42,669 bases of DNA from Candidatus Cryosericum septentrionale (GCF_003570995.1 NZ_QXIY01000021.1:14017-56685); one strand, 5' to 3'; numbered from the stretch's first letter, positions 1 through 8,082 are shown. The notes: a model not told the origin generated them from the letters alone. A program made the numbers and translations.

Positions 1-183
1 GTTGATCTCAGTTTCCGCCTTGGCCTTGTCATAGCCATACCGCTGCTGCAAGACACCGGAAAGTTCTTCCGTCTTGCCACTCAGTTGGGTAAGATCATCG
101 TCAGTGAGTTTTCCCCACTGCTCTCGCACGTGGCCCTTAAGTTCATGCCACTTGCCAAGCAAAATGTCATTGGTTGCATCCAT
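1..183 (-). CDS. CsbD family stress-response protein (3' end cut by window edge)
   Basis: The minus strand from 183 to the window edge reads 61 codons without a stop. The protein starts MDATNDILLGKWHELKG and continues VREQWGKLTDDDLTQLSG, the typical opening of the CsbD/YjbJ family of small, hydrophilic, general-stress proteins. A strong ribosome binding site (AAGGAGG, ending 7 nt before the ATG) fixes the start at 183. Family members are about 60-75 residues, so only the last few residues should lie outside the window. The molecular function of the family is unknown; CsbD is sigma-B controlled in Bacillus. Nothing can be said about the downstream neighbour. Confidence 0.9.
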   Translation of the reverse strand, partial: MDATNDILLGKWHELKGHVREQWGKLTDDDLTQLSGKTEELSGVLQQRYGYDKAKAETEIN

Positions 184-540
184 GTCAATTCCTCCTTGGT
201 CTATCTACAACCCGTTATCGGTCGCTTACCAATACCCCGGACCGTGCTGCCGGTTGATGGCGTATCCTCGTGTCTCCGTTGCATCTCGCATGCCAAAAAC
301 AGGCCACCATCAAACCCCTTCTCTGATGAGGTTGGTGACACCACGCCATTCATTGCCATAGCCTAATTAGTTTGGCAGAATCGCCGATGCGCGTCAATGG
401 CAGATTGGAGCGGATACCGAAGCAAGTCCATCCCATGTTTCCAGGCTCTGCTCTGCCATCACGCGCTCTGCTACTGCACGTGTTGTTTCAACAGAAGTCT
501 CATCCGGCAACCGCCAGGCTGCCAGCAAACCTTGCAAGAA
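184..540. other. Intergenic region, no convincing gene
   Basis: This gap separates the divergent CsbD and glycerate-operon genes. Short open frames exist on both strands. One minus-strand frame (about 421-579) has passable codon composition but no start codon or ribosome binding site, so I do not call it. The plus-strand side of the gap leads into the palindromic site at 541-558. Promoters for both flanking transcripts must lie here, but I see no clear -35/-10 pair. Confidence 0.5.
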
Positions 541-558
541 TTTTGCATGAGTGCAAAA
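541..558. promoter_or_regulatory. Operator-like palindrome upstream of glycerate operon
   Basis: TTTTGCA-TGAG-TGCAAAA is a perfect 7-bp inverted repeat. A second short palindrome, CTTGCAAG, lies just before it at 531-538. The size and symmetry fit a LacI- or GntR-type dimeric repressor site. It lies 50 bp before the leader ORF and 111 bp before the permease start, so it probably controls the permease-kinase operon. No regulator gene is present in the window, so the protein that binds it is unknown. Confidence 0.45.
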
Positions 559-607
559 TGTGTGGAGAGGGAGTGCGATCTACTTCACATTTGCTCTAGG
601 AGGTGAG

Positions 608-655
608 ATGGCAGCACGGGACTTTCGAAAAAGCTTTCACACAAATCTAGAATAA
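608..655 (+). CDS. Possible 15-aa leader peptide upstream of the permease
   Basis: A full AGGAGGTGAG ribosome binding site at 598-607 is followed directly by ATG and an open frame MAARDFRKSFHTNLE ending in TAA. The stop lies 14 bp before the permease ATG, whose own GGGAGG site lies between them. The site is at least as strong as those of the long genes nearby, which is why I record it. It could be a translated leader peptide that couples translation to the permease, or the relic of a longer gene. No attenuator hairpin is obvious. It could also be chance, because the peptide has no recognisable composition. Confidence 0.3.
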   Translation: MAARDFRKSFHTNLE

Positions 656-669
656 TCTGGGAGGGTTAA

Positions 670-2055
670 ATGAGTGCAGGGTTGATCCAAACGATTCTTC
701 TTGTGGTAACAGTTGGTCTGATTATCTTGTTCACCGCGAAATACAAAGTCAATGCCTTTCTCGTGCTGCTTCTCGCAGCTATCTTCTTCGGCTTCTTTTC
801 CTTCGTGCTCACCGGCACTCCAATTCTTCTCAGCAAGACCGCCGACGGCACGACGACACAAGGACTGATCGACCTTATCACCGGCGGCTTTGGCGGTACC
901 TTGACGAGCATTGGTATCGTCATCGTGCTTGGCGTCATTATGGGCTACTTCCTCGAGAAGACGGGAGCCGCCCTGGTCATGGCGCGAGCCATCCTGAAGC
1001 TGGTCGGCAAGAAGAACGCACCTCTTGCCATGGCTATTTCCGGATATGTCGTCTCCATCCCTGTCTTCTGCGACTCCGGCTTCGTCATCCTGCAGGCCCT
1101 GAACAGGTCTCTTGCGCAGAGCTCCGGCATCTCGCTGGCGGTCATGGGCACGGCCCTGAGCATGGGTCTCTATGCCACACACTGCCTCGTGCCTCCGACA
1201 CCTGGTCCCATCGCCGCAGCCGCGAACATCGGAGCAGACCTGGGACTGGTCATCATGCTGGGCCTAGTTGCCTCCATTCCAGCCATGCTGGCCGGGTGGT
1301 TGTTCGCGACACGGATCGGCAAAAAGATCTGGATCGACCCCAATGCCCAGATGTCCTATGAGGACATGCTCAAGAGCTTCAAGAACCTGCCGTCCACGTT
1401 CATGGCCTTCCTGCCGATCGTCCTGCCACTGGTACTCATCGCACTGAACTCGATTGCAGCCTTCCCCAGCAGCCCCTTTGGCACGGGAGTCATCAAGACG
1501 GTCTTCGTGTTTCTCGGCAACCCCAACATCGCTCTGCTCATCGGCGTCTTCATTGCCGCAGCGCTTGTCAGGGGACACGCAGATGTATTCGGTGAGTGGA
1601 CCTCGAAGGCCATCGAGTCTTCCGCCATCATCCTTGTCATCACGGCTGCCGGTGGAGCCCTTGGCATGGTCCTGCGAGCAAGCGGCGTCGGAACCTATCT
1701 GGGAACGACTCTTGCCCAGGCGCATATGGGTATCCTCCTGCCGTTCATCATCGCCGCAGCCATCAAGACCGCTCAGGGGTCATCGACGGTCTCTCTCGTC
1801 ACCACCTCTGCGATCCTGTTCCCCATGCTCCATCAACTTGGCTGGACCACATCGCCCCAGAAGGCGCTCATCGTCCTGGCTATCGGTGCCAGCGCCATGG
1901 TTGTCTCGCACGCAAACGATTCGTACTTCTGGGTCGTCGCCAAGTTCTCCGACATGAAGGTCGACCAGGCATTCAAGCTGCAGACACTGGGCTCGCTGAT
2001 CACCGGTATTGGAGCTTTCCTCGGCGTCGCCGTTCTCTGGCTGATCTTCGCGTAG
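670..2055 (+). CDS. GntP family permease, probably D-glycerate uptake
   Basis: This is a 461-aa integral membrane protein with about a dozen hydrophobic segments, the usual length for gluconate:H+ symporter (GntP) family carriers. Family landmarks include the long glycine-rich helices near residues 72-100, the GYVVSIPVFCDSGFVIL stretch near 135, the VPPTPGPIAAAANIGADLG loop near 178 and the C-terminal SHANDSYFWVV segment. The start is ATG 670 after GGGAGG. It lies 13 bp before the glycerate 2-kinase gene, and this pairing is the reason to infer glycerate or a related hydroxy-acid as substrate rather than gluconate. The family is certain; the substrate is inferred. Confidence 0.9.
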   Translation: MSAGLIQTILLVVTVGLIILFTAKYKVNAFLVLLLAAIFFGFFSFVLTGTPILLSKTADGTTTQGLIDLITGGFGGTLTSIGIVIVLGVIMGYFLEKTGAALVMARAILKLVGKKNAPLAMAISGYVVSIPVFCDSGFVILQALNRSLAQSSGISLAVMGTALSMGLYATHCLVPPTPGPIAAAANIGADLGLVIMLGLVASIPAMLAGWLFATRIGKKIWIDPNAQMSYEDMLKSFKNLPSTFMAFLPIVLPLVLIALNSIAAFPSSPFGTGVIKTVFVFLGNPNIALLIGVFIAAALVRGHADVFGEWTSKAIESSAIILVITAAGGALGMVLRASGVGTYLGTTLAQAHMGILLPFIIAAAIKTAQGSSTVSLVTTSAILFPMLHQLGWTTSPQKALIVLAIGASAMVVSHANDSYFWVVAKFSDMKVDQAFKLQTLGSLITGIGAFLGVAVLWLIFA

Positions 2056-2068
2056 CACAGGAGCTGAT

Positions 2069-3376
2069 ATGGACCTCAAGGAGTGTGCCTTTCAGATCAT
2101 TGAGGAAGTGAAGAAGGCAGCAAATCCGAAGCAGTACATCAAGGAATGCATACGATTCGACCGGGACAAGCGCGAGATTTGCGTCGAGGACAAGGTCTTT
2201 GCGGCGCATGGACACATCTATGTCGTCGCGGTCGGCAAGGCTGCCCCCTTGATGACGGAAGGACTCCTTGAGGTCCTTGGAAGTTCAGTGGAAAAGGGTT
2301 ACATGGTCATTCCACATGGGTATGACTTTGCGGCACCCGGGTTTACTGTCTTCAAGACGGGACACCCGGTGCCGGATGAGCAGGGAGAGCTGGCCGCAAC
2401 AACAGTCCTGGAGTTCCTGGAACACACCGGTGAGGGCGATCTTATCATCTTCCTGCTGTCAGGTGGTGGTTCAGCGCTGCTGCCTCTCCCACGCGACGGC
2501 ATCACCCTTCAGGACAAGATGGAAACGACCAAACAACTTCTCGCGTGCGGCGCCCGCATTCAGGAGATCAACGCCGTGCGAAGGCACCTGAGCAAGGTCA
2601 AGGGTGGCAACCTCGCCCAGAAGACGAAGGGGACGCTGATCACCCTGGTCCTCTCTGATGTCCTTGGGGACCCTCTTGACAGCATCGCCTCCGGCCCAAC
2701 CGTCGCCGATCCGACGACGTTCGAAGACGTATCCAGCATATTCACGAAATTTGGCCTGTGGGGCAAATTGCCCGCAAATGTCGAGAACCTGGTGAAGAGG
2801 GGCCTCCAGGGCTTGGAGGAGGACACCCCCAAGGCGGTCCCGGAGCGGCACTTTGTCAAGATCATCGCCTCCAACAAGACCGCTGTCAGCGCGGGCACCG
2901 CGAAAGCAAAGGCGCTCGGCTTCAATACAATCCTGCTGACGACGTACTTGGAAGGCGAAGCGAGAGAAGTAGCGCATGTGCTCTCCTCTATCGCCAAGGA
3001 AGTGCTGCAGTCGGGCAACCCCGTCAGCACGCCTGCTGCCATCTTTGCCGGTGGTGAAACAACAGTCAAACTGACAGGCAAGGGGTTGGGAGGACGGAAC
3101 CAGGAACTGGCTCTTGCGTTTGCCCTGGACGTGCAGGACATGCCCAATGTCCTCGTGGCAACCTACGCGACCGATGGCAGGGACGGTCCCACCGACGCGG
3201 CAGGGGCCATTGCGACGGGAGAAACGGTCCAAGCGGCACGAGCCGCTGGGCTTGACCCCGCCACCTTCCTCATGAACAATGACTCCTACCACTTCTTCGA
3301 TAAGCTGAGAGACCTCATCCGGGTGCCACCGACCAGCACCAACGTCAACGACGTCACAATCGTCCTGATCGAATAA
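2069..3376 (+). CDS. Glycerate 2-kinase (DUF4147/MOFRL family)
   Basis: This 435-aa protein is the normal size for class II glycerate kinases, which phosphorylate D-glycerate with ATP to 2-phosphoglycerate, an intermediate of lower glycolysis. The N-terminal DUF4147 domain holds the GHPVPDEQG and LLSGGGSALLPLP motifs (around residues 92-140). The C-terminal MOFRL domain holds FAGGETTVKLTGKGLGGRN and the ATDGRDGPTDAAGA segment (around 328-380). ATG 2069 follows an AGGAG site and lies 13 bp after the permease stop, so the two genes form an operon for importing and activating glycerate. The hydroxyacid dehydrogenase at 36.2 kb could act in the same pathway but is not linked. Confidence 0.93.
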   Translation: MDLKECAFQIIEEVKKAANPKQYIKECIRFDRDKREICVEDKVFAAHGHIYVVAVGKAAPLMTEGLLEVLGSSVEKGYMVIPHGYDFAAPGFTVFKTGHPVPDEQGELAATTVLEFLEHTGEGDLIIFLLSGGGSALLPLPRDGITLQDKMETTKQLLACGARIQEINAVRRHLSKVKGGNLAQKTKGTLITLVLSDVLGDPLDSIASGPTVADPTTFEDVSSIFTKFGLWGKLPANVENLVKRGLQGLEEDTPKAVPERHFVKIIASNKTAVSAGTAKAKALGFNTILLTTYLEGEAREVAHVLSSIAKEVLQSGNPVSTPAAIFAGGETTVKLTGKGLGGRNQELALAFALDVQDMPNVLVATYATDGRDGPTDAAGAIATGETVQAARAAGLDPATFLMNNDSYHFFDKLRDLIRVPPTSTNVNDVTIVLIE

Positions 3377-3421
3377 CCCTGCCGTCACCGCAGTGCTCGT
3401 TCGTCATTCCTGCTTGCGTCT

Positions 3422-3450
3422 GTCATTCCCGCGAAGGCGGGAATCCAGTC
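3422..3450. repeat. REP-like hairpin (ATTCCCGC...GCGGGAAT)
   Basis: ATTCCCGC-GAAG-GCGGGAAT is a perfect 8-bp inverted repeat followed by CCAGTC. It belongs to the family whose other copies lie at 37312, 38055, 38194, 39178 and 42619. This copy is in the opposite orientation. It lies just downstream of the kinase gene and could also help stop or stabilise that transcript, although there is no T-tract. Confidence 0.75.
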
Positions 3451-3867
3451 TTCCTGCCATACATCTGTTGGCCAGCCGTGTCCGCATGCATGGGTGTGCC
3501 TCGTACCACGCTTCCCTTGCATTCTTGAGACTAGTGTATCCAATACCCCCATGACGTGATGCCAATGGCTTCATGAGATGACGCGAATGTACAGACCACG
3601 CTGGATGACCGATCGATTGAGGCTTTCAGAGAACGTCTGCCCGGCATCCGCGACGCCATGCCCGCCCAAGCTGCCCTCTTCTGGGAAAGCTACATTCAGA
3701 CGTACATCGAGCGTGACCTGCCCGGCATATCGGCGGTCGCCTCGACGATCGACTACCAGTCAGTCATGCGCATGATCGCCATCACCACCGGATCCTTGCT
3801 GGAGTACTCCTCGGTCGCCAACAACACCCGTGTCAGCTCCTGGATGACGCCCTCCGCTGACCGGCCT

Positions 3868-3914
3868 ACTGTAACATTCTCGGGACGGTCCCAATTTCGC
3901 GAGAGTGTTACAGT
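3868..3914. repeat. Nested inverted repeat
   Basis: ACTGTAACATTCTCG at 3868-3882 is the reverse complement of 3900-3914 with one mismatch, giving 15-bp arms. The 17-nt loop opens into a second palindrome, GGGAC-G-GTCCC, that shares its outer G with the arm. It lies inside the DUF4143 remnant. It could be a small non-autonomous element or a long hairpin. I see no second copy in the window. Confidence 0.6.
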
Positions 3915-3943
3915 CAGATGTGTCATGCCCGCGCAGACCGGGA

Positions 3944-3980
3944 GCATGTACCACTCGGACCTATTTACCAGCTGACCCCA
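3944..3980 (-). repeat. ~38-bp dispersed repeat, solitary copy
   Basis: Read on the minus strand this is TGGGGTCAGCTGGTAA, then a 9-nt variable spacer, then CGAGTGGTACATGC. It matches copies at 36081-36119 and 37219-37258 in both conserved ends. The copy sits in the middle of the DUF4143 remnant and probably contributed to its interruption. Confidence 0.7.
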
Positions 3981-4117
3981 TATCAGACACCTGTTCGAGG
4001 CGCTCGTCTGCATGAGTATCGAAGCGCTCGCAGACCTGGACAGCCTCTCCGTGTGGTTTGTCCAGACACGACTTGACATGCTGCTTTCCCAGACACTGTT
4101 CAGTCTATTCATGGTAT

Positions 4118-4200
4118 GAATAACATCTATTCACATCGTGAATAGCCTGACGGCCAAGCCTTGTCAGCTGCTCTGCGACAGCGCTCAACGTAGTTGCATC
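4118..4200. repeat. 83-bp dispersed repeat, copy 1
   Basis: This segment aligns without gaps to 8522-8604, at roughly four identical bases in five. It contains CTATTCAC-ATC-GTGAATAG, a perfect 8-bp inverted repeat. On the minus strand both copies keep one open frame reading LSAV-x-E-x-LT-x-L and then IHDVNRCYS, and many of the differences are silent, as if both were ends of homologous coding sequences. Here that frame directly follows, in phase, the stop codon of the Nmad3 gene. Confidence 0.65.
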
Positions 4201-4206
4201 TGATGA

Positions 4207-5088
4207 CTAGTGTTCTGCTCCGGCGGTCCCTATCAACTCCATCGCCCATTCCTCGACCGCCCCGTGCCCATCCGGGATGATAAACTCCTGGCCCTTCTGC
4301 GCAGCCCTGAAGGTATCGCCGTGCCAGCCGAAGGCAGCGCTGCCGCAGTGATAGGTCATGTCGTCCACCTCGCGGAAGCAGCTCGGCAGCTCCCAATCGC
4401 AGAGACCATCACTCCCCTGTCGCGTCAGTCGGAGGCGCTCATCCCAGAGGAAACGCCCCCACCCAGGGATGTTCATTCCAGGCACCACCGGCGCGGCGAT
4501 GAAGATCTGGTTGTGCTTGTAGGCCGGGGAGTCGAGGAAGCACTCCTGCGTGTGCGGATGGCGCAACGCCCAGTCCGGGAAGTGCGTTGTCCTGCATCCC
4601 TGCAGGATCTCGCCCACATACAGGTATCCAAACAGGGCGTGCATATCCCTTCCCTGCGCAAAGGACAGATACCTGTCGACACGTTCCGCGTGCCGGAAGC
4701 GCCCGAAGAACAGGAACAGGTCACCTGGGCCGACATTGTGGTTCAGCAGATGGCTGGACGCCGCATTGGCCTGCCCGAGCATGCCGCGCCACCCGGGAAG
4801 CCGCTCCAATGCGAAGGCCACAAGATCAGGGTCAAAATGCGCCTTGATCCCCTCGCTTGATGCCAGCCACTTCTTGTGCGAGAGAACCAGCCTGCCTTCA
4901 TGCCCCTGTCGCAGCTCCCGCATGGTCTCCAGATAGGTCTGGCCATTGCCAGCAGAGAGATCGTCATAGGACACGAGTCCGTTGCTGGCCGGAATGGGCA
5001 ATGAAAGCATTCTCCCATCAGGAAGAATGGGGCTTGCCCACCCACCATATCCGCTGTCGAACCCCTTGCGGCTCAGGATGACCTTCAC
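4207..5088 (-). CDS. Nmad3 (nucleotide modification associated domain 3) protein
   Basis: This 293-aa protein starts MKVILSRKGFDSGYGGWASP, then PDGRMLSLPIP. That is the characteristic N-terminus of the Nmad3 family, which is linked by gene neighbourhood to hypermodified DNA bases in phages and bacteria but has no proven activity. Later conserved segments include NHNVGPGDLFLFFGRFR (near 113) and GYLYVGEILQG (near 153). The length equals the family norm, so it looks intact. The start is GTG 5088 with GGAGGA about 9 nt upstream. No base-modifying enzyme sits beside it. Downstream the frame continues past its TAG into the 83-bp repeat. The family assignment is confident; the role is unknown. Confidence 0.8.
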   Translation of the reverse strand: MKVILSRKGFDSGYGGWASPILPDGRMLSLPIPASNGLVSYDDLSAGNGQTYLETMRELRQGHEGRLVLSHKKWLASSEGIKAHFDPDLVAFALERLPGWRGMLGQANAASSHLLNHNVGPGDLFLFFGRFRHAERVDRYLSFAQGRDMHALFGYLYVGEILQGCRTTHFPDWALRHPHTQECFLDSPAYKHNQIFIAAPVVPGMNIPGWGRFLWDERLRLTRQGSDGLCDWELPSCFREVDDMTYHCGSAAFGWHGDTFRAAQKGQEFIIPDGHGAVEEWAMELIGTAGAEH

Positions 5089-5161
5089 GTGGTTCTTCCT
5101 CCGTTTTCCATGCGTGGCTCCACAATCGGTGTCCTGACTGCCTGAATGCTGGTATGGTTGC

Positions 5162-5878
5162 CTACCGAGGAGCCGGGTAATGAATTGATTGCTTTTTCTT
5201 ATAGGGAAGGAGGATCAGATGGATCGAGGTGAAAGGCTCCCGTATCCATCCGTTCCACACAAATCTTCTTGTCGACGAAAAGACGCTCCTGCTCCTCAAG
5301 TAGAAGTTACGAGCGCGGCGGCGGCATTCCATGAGCATTCTTGCATCCTCTCCAAACGTCAGGCTCTCATCGAATCGGATGTCGTTCAGGAGGTCCCGGC
5401 GTATAAACTGGATGGATTTGGTCGTTCGGGTAGCATAGCTGATGAAATTGTAGAAATGATACCATCCTCTGGCGACCCTCGAGTCAGGAACGGGAAGGAG
5501 CGAAACCATGCCCGTTCCCAGATTTCTGCCGGCGTTCGCCCGCAGGAAGCGGTCAAGTTCCCCGAGAAAGGTCGCTCCAAAATAGGTGTCGGCATCAAGG
5601 AAGATGGCCCAGTCGCTTGCCTTGGAGACCAGATCTATGCCCCGATTCTTGGCGCGTGAAACCCCTGACTCTTCAATCCTGACGATTTTCCAGGACACAG
5701 GCGCGTTTGCCGCGACAACGCTCTCGGTCTGGTCTGTGGAGCCATTGTCCACGATGATGACCTCAACCCTGTCCGGCGGATAGTCCAGCTCCTTCAGCGC
5801 CGAGAGTGTCTTGCCAATATAGTTTTCTTCGTTGTAAGCAGGAATGACAATGGAGAAGAACAACACTTCATCGCTCAT
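5162..5878 (-). CDS. Family 2 glycosyltransferase
   Basis: This 238-aa GT-A fold protein opens FSIVIPAYNEENYIGKTL (nucleotide-sugar binding loop), then VIIVDNGSTD, and carries the metal-binding DAD in AIFLDADTYFG (around residue 95). GEDARMLMECRRR (around 175) matches the acceptor-side ED motif of processive and non-processive GT2 enzymes. The chosen ATG (MSDEV...) has AGGAAC 6-11 nt upstream; the frame is open further upstream, but no better site exists there. There are no transmembrane segments, so it is probably cytosolic or peripheral and adds sugar to a lipid- or protein-linked acceptor. It lies 44 bp after the propeller gene and may share its transcript. Donor and acceptor are unknown. 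Confidence 0.85.
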   Translation of the reverse strand: MSDEVLFFSIVIPAYNEENYIGKTLSALKELDYPPDRVEVIIVDNGSTDQTESVVAANAPVSWKIVRIEESGVSRAKNRGIDLVSKASDWAIFLDADTYFGATFLGELDRFLRANAGRNLGTGMVSLLPVPDSRVARGWYHFYNFISYATRTTKSIQFIRRDLLNDIRFDESLTFGEDARMLMECRRRARNFYLRSRSVFSSTRRFVWNGWIREPFTSIHLILLPYKKKQSIHYPAPR

Positions 5879-5922
5879 GTTCAGTTCCTTTGGCCTTCTT
5901 TCCGAAGCGACTGAGATTATTA

Positions 5923-7137
5923 CTAGTTGCCTATTGCATAAAGGTAACCGTCCCATGACCCTACATAGATTGTTCCATCGGAAGAAATTGTTGGTGAAGA
6001 GAAAATCCCGTTGCCTGTTTCAAATTTCCACTTAAGTGTGCCGTCAGTATTCAGTGCGTAGAGGTAGTTGTTGTTCGACCCTATGTAGATTGTTCCCTCT
6101 AAAGAAATAGCTGGTGAAGAGGTAATCTCATCAAGACCTGCTGTCGACCAAGAAGGCATTCTTTTCAAAAGGTTCTGGAATGGACCGGCACTGGGCCAAC
6201 CTGTCTTGAATGTCCACTTGAGAGTGCCGTTAGAGTTAATTGCAGACAGGTAGCCGTCCCATGACGCCACATAGATTGTTCCGTCTGCAGAAATGGCGGG
6301 AGAAGAGACAGACGAAGAGACAATCCAGTGGCCTGTCTTATATTTCCACCTTAGCGTACCATCAGGATTCAAAGCATAGAGATAACGATCATTTGATCCT
6401 ACGTAGATTGTTCCGTCTGAAGAAATGGCTGGGGAAGACCAGATCCTGCCATTTGTCTTATATTTCCACTTCAGCGTACCATCGGGATGAAGTGCATAGA
6501 GATAACGATCGTTTGACCCTACGTAAATTGTTCCGTCTGGAGAAATGGCCGGGGAAGTCTGGATCCTTCTGCCTGCCTTGAACTTCCACTTGAGTGTTCC
6601 GTCAGGGTTCAGTGCGTAGAGGTAGCTTTGCAAAAAGTTGAAGATGTCAAGGTGGTTGATATTTGCTCCCACGTAGATCGTTCCATCCGAGGCAATAGCA
6701 GGGGAAGAGTAAATCACGTCACCTGTTTCAAACTTCCACTTAAGCGTGCCGTCAGGATTGATTGCATAGAGATAACGGTTTCTTGAACCTACGTAAACTG
6801 TTCCATCTGATGCAACAGCAGGTGAGGAGACAATCCAGCCACCTGTCTTGAACTTCCACCTGAGCGTACCGTCAGGGTTCAGCGCATAGAGGTAGCGGTC
6901 CCTTGAACCAGTATAAATCGTTCCATCTGAACCAATGGCTTGGGAGGACCAGATCTTCTCGCCTGTCTTGAACTTCCACTCGAGATTCCCATTGTTTGTT
7001 GACGTATCATACGGGCATTGCCCTGTATGCCTTGCATCGTACCCTTCCATTGGCCAGATTGGCTGGGTTTCTGCCTTCACGAGTTCTACTCTTGTCGTCC
7101 CCTGAAAGGCAGAAAACAGAACCAAGGCTATCAACAA
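5923..7137 (-). CDS. Secreted PQQ-like eight-bladed beta-propeller protein
   Basis: This is a protein of about 404 aa built of eight repeats of roughly 40 residues following SSPAI-x-SDGTIYVGS-x-RYLYALNPDGTLKWKFKTG. It is a PQQ/BamB-like propeller with the tryptophan-docking pattern W-x-F/Y-x-TG in every blade. The N-terminus is a hydrophobic export signal (LLIALVLFSAFQG). The first in-frame conventional start is TTG 7137, but the positively charged part of the signal (IKRYLGV) lies upstream of it and would need a start at ATC 7158, which has AAAAGGAAG at a suitable distance. The propeller probably acts as an extracytoplasmic binding or scaffold protein. No PQQ-enzyme catalytic residues are apparent. 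The repeats are also visible in the DNA as ~120-bp tandem units. Confidence 0.85.
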   Translation of the reverse strand: MLIALVLFSAFQGTTRVELVKAETQPIWPMEGYDARHTGQCPYDTSTNNGNLEWKFKTGEKIWSSQAIGSDGTIYTGSRDRYLYALNPDGTLRWKFKTGGWIVSSPAVASDGTVYVGSRNRYLYAINPDGTLKWKFETGDVIYSSPAIASDGTIYVGANINHLDIFNFLQSYLYALNPDGTLKWKFKAGRRIQTSPAISPDGTIYVGSNDRYLYALHPDGTLKWKYKTNGRIWSSPAISSDGTIYVGSNDRYLYALNPDGTLRWKYKTGHWIVSSSVSSPAISADGTIYVASWDGYLSAINSNGTLKWTFKTGWPSAGPFQNLLKRMPSWSTAGLDEITSSPAISLEGTIYIGSNNNYLYALNTDGTLKWKFETGNGIFSSPTISSDGTIYVGSWDGYLYAIGN

Positions 7138-7233
7138 TACTCCGAGGTACCTTTTGATAAGATCTTCCTTTTATTTGAAATTCTTGTCGTGTGTCCTGTC
7201 TTCCTTGGGCCGGGTGCTCGTGCAACGACCGTG

Positions 7234-8082
7234 CTATTGCGGCTTCTTCTCCGAGATGATGACTCCGAGGATATCCGGCCCCACCTGGTTTCCGAGGACA
7301 GGTTCAATCTGGGCCAGGATGCTCGGCAGGTTGTACCTGGAGGTGAACTCACGCTGGAAGCCCTCAACCTCGGCCCGGTTGGTGCCGTACTGGAACCCGA
7401 TGTATTCGATCCCCTTCTGCACATGCTTGTCGATGATCGCCCACAGACGTTCCAGCGCAACTTTCTTGGTGCGGGGACGGTCCTCGACATCCGTGACTCC
7501 TTGGGTGAAGGTGAGGATGGGCTTGATCTTCAGGACGCTGGCAGTGATGGCAGCGGCCTTGCCAATGCGCCCGCCCCGCTCGATATACGTGAAAGAGTCG
7601 AGGACGAAGTAGGTATGGGTCCGCAGACACAGTGCTTCCGCCTCAGCGACGACCTGCCACAGCGGCACTCCTGCCTCGGCAAGCTCCACTGCCCGCATTA
7701 CCGGGAATGCGATGCCAAGACCGGCATTCCAGGTGTCTACAAGCTGCACGTGAACCGTTTCCAGCTGGTTGCGCCCGGTGAGAGCCGCGTTGAGCGTGCC
7801 CGACAAACGTGAACTGACGTGAAGCGACACGATGTCTCCTGCAGGATCCCTCTCCAGAATGGCACCATATGCAGAAGCGAACTCTTCGGGCGACGGCTGC
7901 GTGCTGCCCCCTTTCGCGCCCGCCACGAGGCGGCGGTAGAATTCGTCGTTGGTGATGTCGATGCCATCCCGGAAGTACTCTCCGTCGAGCGAGACCCTGA
8001 GTGGCACGACGGTGACGCCATGCTCCTGGGCATACCCTTGCGGCAGGCATGCCATGCTGTCCGTTACAATGTGGATCGCCAT
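7234..8082 (-). CDS. DegV family fatty-acid-binding protein
   Basis: This 282-aa protein starts MAIHIVTDSMACLPQGYAQ and has PLRVSLDGEYFRDGIDIT, STQPSPEEFASAYG (near 60), LSGTLNAAL and SFTYIERGGRIGKA (near 160). These are the standard landmarks of DegV proteins, which bind long-chain acyl groups and in Firmicutes deliver fatty acids to the FakA kinase. ATG 8082 has AAAGGAG 6-7 nt upstream; a longer open frame upstream lacks a site. No fakA homologue is next to it. A promoter with an overlapping palindrome lies about 160 bp upstream. Confidence 0.92.
   Translation of the reverse strand: MAIHIVTDSMACLPQGYAQEHGVTVVPLRVSLDGEYFRDGIDITNDEFYRRLVAGAKGGSTQPSPEEFASAYGAILERDPAGDIVSLHVSSRLSGTLNAALTGRNQLETVHVQLVDTWNAGLGIAFPVMRAVELAEAGVPLWQVVAEAEALCLRTHTYFVLDSFTYIERGGRIGKAAAITASVLKIKPILTFTQGVTDVEDRPRTKKVALERLWAIIDKHVQKGIEYIGFQYGTNRAEVEGFQREFTSRYNLPSILAQIEPVLGNQVGPDILGVIISEKKPQ

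Larger units (their letters stand above)
3577..4116 (+). pseudogene. Remnant of a DUF4143-type ATP-binding protein
   Basis: The frame 3577-3850 reads a continuous coding-like segment including SIEAFRERLPGIRDAM, FWESYIQTYIERDLPGIS and TTGSLLEYSSVANNTRVSS. The last two match the start of the DUF4143 domain of archaeal/bacterial-type AAA proteins (W-x2-YIQTYIERD, then TG-x-LL-x-YSS-x-A). After a repeat-filled interruption (3868-3980), the frame at 3985-4116 reads HLFEALVCMSIEALADLDS..., like the downstream LFE-x-LV segment of the same domain. The N-terminal P-loop ATPase half is missing and there is no start or ribosome binding site. I read it as a decayed gene broken by insertion of repeats. 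The first segment is well supported, the second less so. Confidence 0.6.

Noticed and set aside
372-599. Open plus-strand frame of 75 codons before the glycerate operon
   Set aside because: No ribosome binding site and a low-complexity, arginine/histidine-rich product. It spans the operator-like palindrome.
5923-7137. PQQ-dependent dehydrogenase or BamB outer-membrane assembly factor
   Set aside because: Only the propeller repeat is present. There is no dehydrogenase active site or lipobox, and nothing around it supports an outer-membrane role.
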